The notes under the pieces: model-generated | The model's database searches: none | What the model was told of the DNA's origin: nothing | What the model saw: the letters and a program-made list of their open reading frames with translations, nothing else | Program-made: the position numbers and the translations under genes | Shown: positions 18,979 to 26,150 of the stretch, piece after piece | How the letters are laid out: the number at the start of each line of letters is the position of its first letter | How positions within the stretch are numbered: position 1 is the first letter of the stretch | Assembly: GCA_964581175.1 (NCBI GenBank) | Contig: CAZONI010000004.1 | Coordinates: forward strand, 35,392 to 99,391 | Direction of reading: 5' to 3' | Source of the DNA: B46-G9 sp964581175 | Lineage (GTDB): Bacteria; Desulfobacterota; DSM-4660; Desulfatiglandales; Desulfatiglandaceae | Length of the DNA: 64,000 nt

Positions 18979-19880
18979 CCCATCTTGCCGAGCAGGTTCA
19001 TGATCTCCGGATAGGCCTTCATTTCGGACAGCCATACTTCCGGGATTGCGTCCATGCCCAGGTGGGCGCCCAGGACCATGCCTACCAGCAGGCCCCTGCC
19101 GGCGGAATCGCCGCCGGCCATGGCATTTTCAATGAGACCCTCCCGCAAATCGGTTTCATATTTTCCAATCAGGTGGATCACGGATGGAAAGGCAGCCTCC
19201 ACCTCGCACATCTGCCCGAAATCCAGGATGGCTTCTCTGGTCCCCTTTCCTGTGGTTTGGAGGCCTTTCCGTATCCACCCGGAAAACGGTTCCTCCTGGA
19301 ATCCTTCATCCACGACTGCCTGCATTGCTGATACGGGTGCTTGTCCACCCAGGACCTTGAACGCAAGCCTTCCAAAGAATTCGGCGCTAGCAATAACGTG
19401 CTCGGTATTATGCGTAAAGGCAGTTTGTGCTCGGGCTGCCGCGATGAGCCTGTCGAGATCGTTCCGGTAGCGATAGACGAGCGGCGCAATACGGGCCGCT
19501 CCGGCCAGCTCAAGGGAGGAGGAACCGGCGGATGAGGCGTCTTTCCCGGCCGAAATATTCGAGAGGGTCCCCTTGGTGGCTTGATCAACGTAGCCGTCGT
19601 ACGTATTGAAAAGCGCCTGCCAGTCCTCGGCGAAATGATCAAGGTCGAACCCTCCCGCCTCAACAATCGATTTCATGAGGACCAGGGTCTCGTCACCGTA
19701 ATGGGTGAATTCACCCAGATCCTTGGTTGGATGATAGGTGGGCCGCTCCGGCTTGAGATACCTTTCCACGCGGCCCCATTTCTTGTCGATAACCCTGGTG
19801 TTGTAAATCCAGTGAACCCCCAGGGCCAAGGCGTCACCCGCCAATGATCCCAGCACCATTCCCTTTGCCTTATCGTTCAT
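18975..19880 (-). CDS. ADP-ribosylglycohydrolase-family protein with altered metal site
   Basis: 301 residues from ATG 19880, chosen because GGAAAGGAG sits 8 bases upstream; the open frame runs 54 codons further without support. The all-helical ADP-ribosylglycohydrolase pattern is visible: GMVLGSLAGDALALG at the N-terminus, FTHYGDETLVLM at the position of the DD metal motif, and AGGDSAGRGLLVGMVLGAHLG in place of the usual GGDTDT motif. Two usual magnesium ligands are therefore not conserved. Members normally remove ADP-ribose from proteins or related nucleotides; this subgroup may act on something else. It is convergent with, and overlaps by four bases, the EndoQ-UvrD gene, and is divergent from the quinone oxidoreductase. 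Confidence 0.8.
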   Translation of the reverse strand: MNDKAKGMVLGSLAGDALALGVHWIYNTRVIDKKWGRVERYLKPERPTYHPTKDLGEFTHYGDETLVLMKSIVEAGGFDLDHFAEDWQALFNTYDGYVDQATKGTLSNISAGKDASSAGSSSLELAGAARIAPLVYRYRNDLDRLIAAARAQTAFTHNTEHVIASAEFFGRLAFKVLGGQAPVSAMQAVVDEGFQEEPFSGWIRKGLQTTGKGTREAILDFGQMCEVEAAFPSVIHLIGKYETDLREGLIENAMAGGDSAGRGLLVGMVLGAHLGMDAIPEVWLSEMKAYPEIMNLLGKMG

Positions 19881-19932
19881 GAGGGTATCTCCTTTCCTAA
19901 GAAACGGGTATCGCTCTTCAATCGGTGGAACC

Positions 19933-19962
19933 ATCGTATCAAAGAAGAGGAAAACAAGGCAA
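19933..19962 (-). promoter_or_regulatory. candidate promoter for the ADP-ribosylglycohydrolase-like gene
   Basis: On the minus strand TTGCCT, an 18-base spacer and TACGAT sit about 55 bases before ATG 19880. Each hexamer matches the consensus at four of six positions. Confidence 0.28.
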
Positions 19963-19987
19963 ACGCTTTCTGCAGAGGGACGAATAA

Positions 19988-20016
19988 TGGACAGTTTGGT
20001 TTTGATAAGATAGAAT
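19988..20016 (+). promoter_or_regulatory. predicted sigma-70 promoter of the quinone oxidoreductase gene
   Basis: TGGACA (19988-19993), a 17-base spacer and TAGAAT (20011-20016) each match consensus at five of six positions. The expected transcript start is near 20023, 40 bases before the ATG at 20063. Confidence 0.6.
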
Positions 20017-20062
20017 AGGTTTTGGAATTGAAATGCATTCATTCAAAGGGAGGAAACATGAA

Positions 20063-21028
20063 ATGAAAGCGATTCGTGTGCGTGCGTTCGGTGACCCCGA
20101 CGCAATGAAGCTGGAAGAGATTCCTGATCTCAGGCCGGGGCCCGGTGAAGTAATGGTGCAGGTGCGGGCGGCCGGGATCAACCCGGTGGACGCCTACATT
20201 CGAACGGGCACCTATCAGATCAAACCGCCCCTTCCGTATACGCCGGGGATGGATGGGGCCGGTACCATACAATCAGTGGGTGAACAGGTGGACGACGTGA
20301 CTGTGGGGGACCGTGTTTATGTAAGCGGATCACTCACGGGCACTTATGCGGAGCAGGCGCTGTGCGAGGCCGGACAGGTCCATTCCCTGCCGGAGAACGT
20401 TTCATTTTCCCAGGGCGCCGGGGTGAACGTGCCATACACTGCCGCCTGTTATGCCCTGTTCCATCGTGCCCGGGCACTGCCGGGGGAAACGGTTCTTGTA
20501 CACGGCGCCACCGGGGGAGTGGGTCTTGCCGCGGTCCAGTTCGCGGTGTCCGCCGGGATGACCGTGATCGGGACGGGAGGAACCAGGGAAGGAAGGGGTC
20601 TGGTCAAGGACCATGGCGCCTTGCACGTGCTTGATCACCACGATGCGGGGTATCAACAGAAATTGCTGGACCTGACGGCCGGGAGGGGCGTCGATGTGAT
20701 CCTGGAGATGCTCGCGAACGTGAATCTTGGGAACGATCTCCAGATGCTGGCAAGGGACGGCCGGGTGGTCGTTATCGGCAGCCGGGGGCCGGTGGAAATA
20801 AATCCCAGGGACGCCATGGTCCGCGATGCGGCCGTTCTGGGCATGGTGGTCATGAACGCGTCCGACGAGGAGCGACGCAAAATGCACGCCGCCATCCACG
20901 AAGGGCTCAAGAACGGCTCCCTGCGCCCTGTGGTGGGAAAAGAGCTGCCGCTGGCCGACGCCCCGAAAGCCCACCGGCTGGTCATGGAACCGGGGACATT
21001 CGGTAAAATCGTACTCATCCCTTCATGA
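20063..21028 (+). CDS. zeta-crystallin-like NAD(P)H:quinone oxidoreductase (zinc-free MDR family)
   Basis: 321 residues from ATG 20063 (GGGAGG upstream; the longer frame from 20033 lacks support). The medium-chain dehydrogenase/reductase layout is clear: a GroES-like N-terminal half with RAAGINPVDAYIRTG, and a Rossmann half with the dinucleotide loop HGATGGVGLAAVQFA near 150. The catalytic-zinc cysteine and the structural-zinc four-cysteine lobe of alcohol dehydrogenases are absent, which fits quinone oxidoreductases. It should reduce quinones or enones with NADPH. A good promoter lies just upstream. The methyltransferase gene follows after 20 bases. Confidence 0.9.
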   Translation: MKAIRVRAFGDPDAMKLEEIPDLRPGPGEVMVQVRAAGINPVDAYIRTGTYQIKPPLPYTPGMDGAGTIQSVGEQVDDVTVGDRVYVSGSLTGTYAEQALCEAGQVHSLPENVSFSQGAGVNVPYTAACYALFHRARALPGETVLVHGATGGVGLAAVQFAVSAGMTVIGTGGTREGRGLVKDHGALHVLDHHDAGYQQKLLDLTAGRGVDVILEMLANVNLGNDLQMLARDGRVVVIGSRGPVEINPRDAMVRDAAVLGMVVMNASDEERRKMHAAIHEGLKNGSLRPVVGKELPLADAPKAHRLVMEPGTFGKIVLIPS

Positions 21029-21048
21029 GAGGAAGCACACAGCAGTAG

Positions 21049-21801
21049 ATGATGGCCGAAACTATGTATGAAACCGACGAGGCGGTCTCACAGTATTGCG
21101 AGGCCCATTACGGCAGGCCCTATTTCGGCGTCGAAAACTTTCCGGCTCGATGCGCAAGAATATCCCTGGAACATATGCAGGGCCGGCCAAAGAAAAGGGC
21201 CTTGGACCTGGGCTGCGCCGTGGGGAGGGCGACCTTCGAGCTGGCCAGGGCCTTTGAGTTTGTGAGCGGCCTCGATTCTTCAGCACGGTTCATCCGGCTG
21301 GCCGTCCGGCTCCGGGAAAAAGGCCTTATCGGATACCAGCTGGTGGAGGAAGGAGATATCGTATCCTGCCACGAAAGACGATTGTCCGATTTCGGGCTGG
21401 AAGGCGTCAGGGAACGTGTGGAATTTTTCCAGGCCGATGCCCTCAATCTGGAACCCCGGTTTGACCGCTACGATCTGCTGCTGGCAGCCAATCTGATCGA
21501 TCGACTCTCTGATCCTGGAAAATTTCTCGGCGCCATTCATGCCCGGGTCAATTCAGGCGGCCTGTTGGTGCTTGCCTCGCCGTATACCTGGCTCGAACAA
21601 TTTACCGGAAAAAGCAACTGGCCGGGCGGTTTCAAAAAGGAGGGAGAACCGTATACCTCCCTGCAAGGCTTGAGAGATCTGCTGGAAGCTCACTTCTGCA
21701 TGCTCGCCGAACCGAGGGATGTGGAGTTCATCATACGTGAAACATCCCGCAAATTTCAGCATACTGTTTCACAGATGACGTTCTGGGAACGGATTGACTG
21801 A
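21049..21801 (+). CDS. SAM methyltransferase resembling the ovothiol (OvoA) C-terminal domain
   Basis: 250 residues. Motif I is ALDLGCAVGRATFELAR near 47-63, with VSGLDSSARFI following, and later FDRYDLLLAANLIDRLSDPGKFL. The N-terminal YETDEAVSQYCEAHYGR and the C-terminal HTVSQMTFWER resemble the putative 4-mercaptohistidine N1-methyltransferase domain found at the end of OvoA or as a separate protein. Ovothiol is a redox-active thiol. The sulfoxide synthase half of OvoA is not in the window. The first codons (MMAETM) leave the exact start open. It probably forms an operon with the oxidoreductase upstream. Confidence 0.72.
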   Translation: MMAETMYETDEAVSQYCEAHYGRPYFGVENFPARCARISLEHMQGRPKKRALDLGCAVGRATFELARAFEFVSGLDSSARFIRLAVRLREKGLIGYQLVEEGDIVSCHERRLSDFGLEGVRERVEFFQADALNLEPRFDRYDLLLAANLIDRLSDPGKFLGAIHARVNSGGLLVLASPYTWLEQFTGKSNWPGGFKKEGEPYTSLQGLRDLLEAHFCMLAEPRDVEFIIRETSRKFQHTVSQMTFWERID

Positions 21802-21817
21802 GTTGTGACGGAGCTGG

Positions 21818-23029
21818 TTACGCGAGGAGTCCCGACAGGCGCCCGACCCCTTCATGAATCAATTCCACACTGGAATAGGAGAAGTTGAGCCGCATCTCGT
21901 TCGTCTTTTCAGTTCCTGCCGGGTAGAACTTGCTCCCGGGGATAAAGGCCACCTGGTTTTCGATGGCCCGGTCGAACAGTATATCCGTATCCGCGCTGTC
22001 CTCAAAGCTGACCCAAATGAACATGCCCCCCTCGGGAACGGTCCATGATACGCCGTCAGGCATGTTTTGTTCCAAGGCTTCAAGCATGGCATCACGCCGC
22101 GGCCGGTAGAGATCGATGATTTTCTTGATGTGTTTCCGCATCAGTCCCTCTTCAATGAACCGTGCGGTAACGCGCTGGGTAGCGCAATCCGGGCTGACCG
22201 TGGTCTTTTGCGCCCACTTTACCATGGGCCCAAGCATCTCGGCAGGACCTGCAGCGAATCCCAGCCGCAATCCAGGTCCCAGTATCTTGGAAAATGACTT
22301 GGCAATGGTCACCCGTTTGGGGTCGTCAAACTCCGTCCTGGCCAGTTCCCACAGCGTAATGATTCTCTCTCCGGAGTAACGAAGTTCCCGATACGGTTGA
22401 TCTTCAAGAATCGGGAGATCGAATTCCCCGGCGATCTCGATGATGCGGCGCCTGCGGTCGAGGTCCATGGTCTTTCCCGTAGGATTCTGGAACTCGGGAA
22501 TCACATAAATGAATTTGACGGGTTTGTGCGCAGCGGTAAGCTCCTGAAGGGTCTCGCGCAGCTGTTCCGGGATCATCCCCAGTTCATCCATCTCAATCCC
22601 GATCATCCGCGCGCCGCAGGCCTCCATGGCCGCCAGGGAACCGGGGAATCCGGGCGCCTCGCAGACGATTATGTCGCCCGGGTCCACCAGGGTTCGGGTA
22701 AAATAATAGATACCGTTCGTTGATCCCACCGTGATCATGATCTCGTCATCGGAAAGGTAGGGGACCTCTTCAAAGTCCTTGATAATCCTTTTGAACACCA
22801 CGTCGCCGTCGCTGGCGCCGTACTGGAGGACTTCATCCCCCTCTTCACGAATAACCCTGGCAAAGAGATCGGCGAGAAGCTCTTTCGGGAAGGTCTCCGG
22901 GCTGGGCAGGCCGCCGGCAAAGGAAATCATCCCCGGAATACCCTTGGTCACCTTCAGGATCTCCCGGATGAAGGAGTGCTTCATGGACGCCGTTGTCGTT
23001 GAGTAAAGCCGTTCTATCTTGTTGGTCAT
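21818..23029 (-). CDS. PLP-dependent class I/II aminotransferase (LysN/ARO8-like)
   Basis: 403 residues of the fold-type I aminotransferase family without an HTH domain. The lysine that binds PLP is in IAKSFSKILGPGLRLGF near 240, with the preceding EFQNPTGKT and ILEDQPYREL segments holding the usual asparagine, aspartate and tyrosine contacts. The closest characterised types are 2-aminoadipate or branched/aromatic amino acid transaminases. ATG 23029 has GAGG upstream. It is the last gene of a minus-strand set with lrp, panB and an unknown protein, but an inserted palindromic element separates it from those. It could supply or use a branched-chain 2-oxo acid, which PanB consumes; that link is inference. 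Confidence 0.88.
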   Translation of the reverse strand: MTNKIERLYSTTTASMKHSFIREILKVTKGIPGMISFAGGLPSPETFPKELLADLFARVIREEGDEVLQYGASDGDVVFKRIIKDFEEVPYLSDDEIMITVGSTNGIYYFTRTLVDPGDIIVCEAPGFPGSLAAMEACGARMIGIEMDELGMIPEQLRETLQELTAAHKPVKFIYVIPEFQNPTGKTMDLDRRRRIIEIAGEFDLPILEDQPYRELRYSGERIITLWELARTEFDDPKRVTIAKSFSKILGPGLRLGFAAGPAEMLGPMVKWAQKTTVSPDCATQRVTARFIEEGLMRKHIKKIIDLYRPRRDAMLEALEQNMPDGVSWTVPEGGMFIWVSFEDSADTDILFDRAIENQVAFIPGSKFYPAGTEKTNEMRLNFSYSSVELIHEGVGRLSGLLA

Positions 23030-23106
23030 GTTGACCTCTTTCTTCGCAGAGATGGCGCAAGACCTGTCTCACTGAATAGCCAGGGGCCTATTGTTAGGCA
23101 TTTTCA

Positions 23107-23229
23107 CGGCTGTCGAAAAATGTCCGGATGCAAGGCTTCCGAAATCTTGAGGAACGAGGCGCACATAGCCGTACGCCGCAGTGACGAGAGATGAGGGTAA
23201 CGCAGCAGACGGATGTTTTTCGGCAGCCG
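23107..23229. repeat. 123-bp palindromic (MITE-like) element, copy A
   Basis: The ends are inverted repeats: 23107-23131 against the reverse complement of 23205-23229 agree at about 20 of 25 positions (CGGCTGTCGAAAAATGTCC type). The inside contains GCAAGGC, AGGAACGAG and CGCAGTGACGAG blocks that recur in the element at 62135-62255. There is no coding frame. It lies between two co-directional genes, only ten bases after the stop of the 421-residue protein. Confidence 0.65.
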
Positions 23230-23238
23230 CTTACACAT

Positions 23239-24504
23239 CTAGTGGTGGAGATTCCTGGCGCAGACCACATCGATCCCGGCCCTGATCAACGCCTGTGCGG
23301 TGGCATTGACCGCCTCATGTTTGTCCAGGTAGTTCTGTTCCATGGCCTCCATGAGGCCCTGCTTGAGTATCTCCTCCTTCGGCATAAAATAGTCCAGGAT
23401 ATCGGTTGGATGCTCCCGCTTTCTTTCCACCTCCTCGTCTCCGCCTTCATGCTTTGCCGAGATATTGGGCACTTTCTTGGCGATTTCCACCAGTTCACCA
23501 CGCCTGTTGTAGGGTTGAATCACAATGGATTTCCAGGTCTCCGTGATGTGGTGTTCGAAACGCACTACCTCTTCGAAACCCATGGCCTTCCGGATGCGAT
23601 GGCTCGCCAGGATGGTGTCATTGTTCACCGAATTCGAAAAATTCAACCCGATAAGGCTGGTGGTCCCGTCATCACGTGAGAAGAGTTTGGCCCCTGCCAG
23701 GGTCCAGAGAACCGCGAAAGGATTGTCGTTTCCCATAAACACCGAGATCTTGAACTCGTTATCAACCCCGAGCTTGTGAAGCATGTACGCCAGGAAAACC
23801 GTCCCCGGGTTGATGTTGAGCACCTGCCGGATGCCGTATGTGGTATAGTAGTGAAGGTACTCATCCACCCACTTCTGGGGGTGGTCGTTGGGCTGTCCCA
23901 CCCCTCCAAAATAACCGGTAATGGTGCCGGGTCCGCCCAGGTGCACGTTGGAACCGTCGGTGCCCTTGGTATCGAGGGTCTCCACATAGCTGGCGCCCAG
24001 AATCTGCATAGCGGCGGCAACCGCTGCAATATCCCCGTGGTCATCCACCTGCTCCCGCATGCTGCGAACCCGGATATACCTGCCCGGCATGAGCTCCCGT
24101 CTTTCAATCGCCCTTCCGGCTTCGGTGATCAGCCATGGGAAAAACTGGAGTGCTGATATTTCAAGGGTGACGGCTGTCTCCTTCTTGAATCGCACACGAT
24201 TCGCCTGTTCTCCCAGGATCCCTTTTCGGTACTCAGAGAGAGGGACAAAGGCCTTTTTCTCTCTCTGTTCTTCCAGCCACCGGACATCCGCCAGGTACGG
24301 AGAATGCATCTCCTCCAGGCGTTTCTTGAGATTCCCGAGGTCGCGAGCATCCGCGGCCTTTCGATTGATCTCTTCCGGTCCGCCGTATTTTTCCACGACC
24401 CTGATGAGTTCATTGATGAGCTCGTTATCCGGATCGAGCAGGAATCGATTGATCTCCTCCAGTCGATCAGGCGCTATCCTCAACCTGCTTCGCAAATCCG
24501 ACAT
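23239..24504 (-). CDS. unknown conserved-looking protein linked to panB
   Basis: 421 residues, cytoplasmic, without signal peptide or membrane helices. I do not recognise the family. The N-terminal 110 residues are charged and helical (RLRIAPDRLEEINRF; GNLKKRLEEMH). The middle holds glycine-rich, alpha/beta-like text that looks like an active site: ASYVETLDTKGTDGSNVHLGG, PGTITGYFGGVGQPNDHPQ, VLNINPGTVFLAYML and KISVFMGNDNPFAVL, followed by RFEHHITETWKS. A TIM-barrel or Rossmann-like enzyme is possible. ATG 24504 has AGGAGGG upstream and lies 12 bases after panB, so the two are translated from one message. Context suggests a step in keto acid or pantothenate-related metabolism. Confidence 0.8.
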   Translation of the reverse strand: MSDLRSRLRIAPDRLEEINRFLLDPDNELINELIRVVEKYGGPEEINRKAADARDLGNLKKRLEEMHSPYLADVRWLEEQREKKAFVPLSEYRKGILGEQANRVRFKKETAVTLEISALQFFPWLITEAGRAIERRELMPGRYIRVRSMREQVDDHGDIAAVAAAMQILGASYVETLDTKGTDGSNVHLGGPGTITGYFGGVGQPNDHPQKWVDEYLHYYTTYGIRQVLNINPGTVFLAYMLHKLGVDNEFKISVFMGNDNPFAVLWTLAGAKLFSRDDGTTSLIGLNFSNSVNNDTILASHRIRKAMGFEEVVRFEHHITETWKSIVIQPYNRRGELVEIAKKVPNISAKHEGGDEEVERKREHPTDILDYFMPKEEILKQGLMEAMEQNYLDKHEAVNATAQALIRAGIDVVCARNLHH

Positions 24505-24516
24505 GGCGTTTCCCTC

Positions 24517-25374
24517 CTATGCGTATTCCTTGATGACCTCTCTGAGCTTTTCTTCTTCACCCTTCAGCATGTGGTAACAATGCTCATCGGTGGGGAATGT
24601 CCCGTTCCGGACGTCGTTGACATATGCCCTGAGTGCGTTTGTTACCACCTCCGCCACGTTGGCGTACTGCTTCACGAATTTGGGGGTAAACGCGGTGAAT
24701 TGTCCGATCAGGTCGGACACGATCAGGAGTTGGCCGTCGCATTCTTTGCCCGCGCCGATGCTGAGAACCGGAATCTTGAGTTTTTTGGCAATGAATCCAG
24801 ATACTTCAGGCGGCACAGCTTCGATGAGCAGCATCTGGGCCCCGGCCTCTTCAATTGCCAGGGCATCCTCGATGACCAGCCTGGCGGATTCGACGGTCCT
24901 GCCCTGGGCCTTGTGACCCCCGATCTGACCCGAACTCTGGGGCGTGAGACCGATGTGGCCGATGACCACTATTCCCGCATCCAGGATGGCCCTGATTCTC
25001 GAAAGGACCCGTACTCCCCCTTCCAGCTTGACGGCATCGACCCCTGCTTCCTTGAGGAAACGGATCGCATTCTTTGCCGCTTTGGAATCGGATACCTGGT
25101 AACTTCCCAGCGGCATGTCGCCCACGACGAAGGTATTAGGGGCCGCGCGCCGCACCGCTTCGCTGTGCACGATGCACTGATCCATGGTGACGGGCACCGT
25201 GCTCTCATATCCGTACACACACATGCCCAGGGAATCCCCCACCAGGATCATGTCCATTCCGGCCGCCTCGGCAAACTGGGCGGTCGGGTAATCGTACGAG
25301 GTAATCCAGGTGATCCTTTTTCCTCCCTGCTTCATCCCCACAAAATCGTGAATCATCAGCTTCTTCTTTTGCAT
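24517..25374 (-). CDS. panB: 3-methyl-2-oxobutanoate hydroxymethyltransferase (ketopantoate synthase)
   Basis: 285 residues, slightly longer than E. coli PanB (264). Magnesium ligands are in VGDSLGM and VGDMPLGSYQ, and the catalytic glutamate is in LLIEAVPPEVSGF. The enzyme transfers a hydroxymethyl group from methylene-tetrahydrofolate to 2-oxoisovalerate to make ketopantoate. ATG 25374 follows AAGGAGG. panC and panD are not adjacent; instead an unknown protein follows, so this copy might serve a pathway other than coenzyme A synthesis. The C-terminal 25 residues (RNGTFPTDEHCYHM) extend past the typical barrel end. Confidence 0.93.
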   Translation of the reverse strand: MQKKKLMIHDFVGMKQGGKRITWITSYDYPTAQFAEAAGMDMILVGDSLGMCVYGYESTVPVTMDQCIVHSEAVRRAAPNTFVVGDMPLGSYQVSDSKAAKNAIRFLKEAGVDAVKLEGGVRVLSRIRAILDAGIVVIGHIGLTPQSSGQIGGHKAQGRTVESARLVIEDALAIEEAGAQMLLIEAVPPEVSGFIAKKLKIPVLSIGAGKECDGQLLIVSDLIGQFTAFTPKFVKQYANVAEVVTNALRAYVNDVRNGTFPTDEHCYHMLKGEEEKLREVIKEYA

Positions 25375-25468
25375 TGTATTCCTCCTTTTCCGTTCCCCTT
25401 CCTTGGCAGAAACACCTGTTCTTCACAGAGTCGAAAACATATCCCGGCCGGGCAACCCTGGCGAGACG

Positions 25469-25987
25469 CTACTCCTGCTTCCTCGCCTGATCCGGAGTGT
25501 CACCGATAGGGACACCCTCATCGGACTTTATCTCCGAAAAAATCACGAACGTCTCCGACTTCCCATATCCATCCAGGGCGGCTATCCCGGTTTTCACCAG
25601 TTTCCCCAGTTCCTCCAGGTCCCTCACTGCCACGTACAGGAGATAGTCGAACCGTCCGGTAAGGTGGTAGCACGCCCGGACACCATGGAGTTGTCTGACG
25701 CCTTCTTCGAATCTCCTGATGGTTTCCGCCTCGTGTCTCTGCATGGCGACGGAGACAAAGGCCTGAATGCTCAGCCCCAGTTTTTCCGGGTTCAGGATGG
25801 CACGATATCCGGTGATAAATCCCTGTTCTTCCAGGCGGCGAACGCGTTCGAGCACCGTGGATTGGGCAACTCCCAGCTCCCGGGCCAATTCGATATTCTT
25901 TGCGCGCGCGTTCTCCTGTAATATGCCGAGAATTTGAATATCAAGCCTGTCTATGGAACACCTCCCGGGCAAAATGAAAAAATACAC
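25469..25987 (-). CDS. Lrp/AsnC-family transcriptional regulator
   Basis: Up to 172 residues. An N-terminal winged HTH (DRLDIQILGILQENARAKNIELARELG, wing ending GFITGYRAIL) is followed by the RAM ligand-binding domain (VRACYHLTGRFDYLLYVAV). Such regulators form octamers and respond to amino acids. The frame opens at GTG 25987, but no ribosome site precedes it. The only good one, GGGAGG at 25962-25967, is spaced six bases before an in-frame ATA (25954), directly before the conserved IDRLD start. TTG 25972 is another option. A perfect inverted repeat over a TATAAT box lies upstream. It probably controls panB and its neighbours. Confidence 0.88.
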   Translation of the reverse strand: MYFFILPGRCSIDRLDIQILGILQENARAKNIELARELGVAQSTVLERVRRLEEQGFITGYRAILNPEKLGLSIQAFVSVAMQRHEAETIRRFEEGVRQLHGVRACYHLTGRFDYLLYVAVRDLEELGKLVKTGIAALDGYGKSETFVIFSEIKSDEGVPIGDTPDQARKQE

Positions 25988-26012
25988 ATAATTTTTGGTA
26001 AAAGGCGTTATT

Positions 26013-26029
26013 ACCGAATTATATTCGGT
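26013..26029. promoter_or_regulatory. inverted-repeat operator overlapping a -10 box upstream of lrp
   Basis: ACCGAAT-TAT-ATTCGGT is a perfect 7-3-7 palindrome. Read on the minus strand its centre supplies TATAAT (26019-26024), so a bound regulator would block the promoter. The position upstream of an Lrp-type gene suggests autoregulation. No good -35 box is visible. Confidence 0.5.
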
Positions 26030-26150
26030 GATTAATTACTATGTTTGTATATTATGGCAATGTCAATATGTTTTTCGCAATCGAGTTGGCATCACTCGGT
26101 CTGCGGCTTTTCCTTGACTTTCAGGGCTCAGACTTCCCTGGTGCCGGCCT

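Noticed and set aside
25375..25468. possible riboswitch upstream of panB
   Set aside because: The segment has GC-rich inverted stretches, but no known riboswitch consensus could be recognised.
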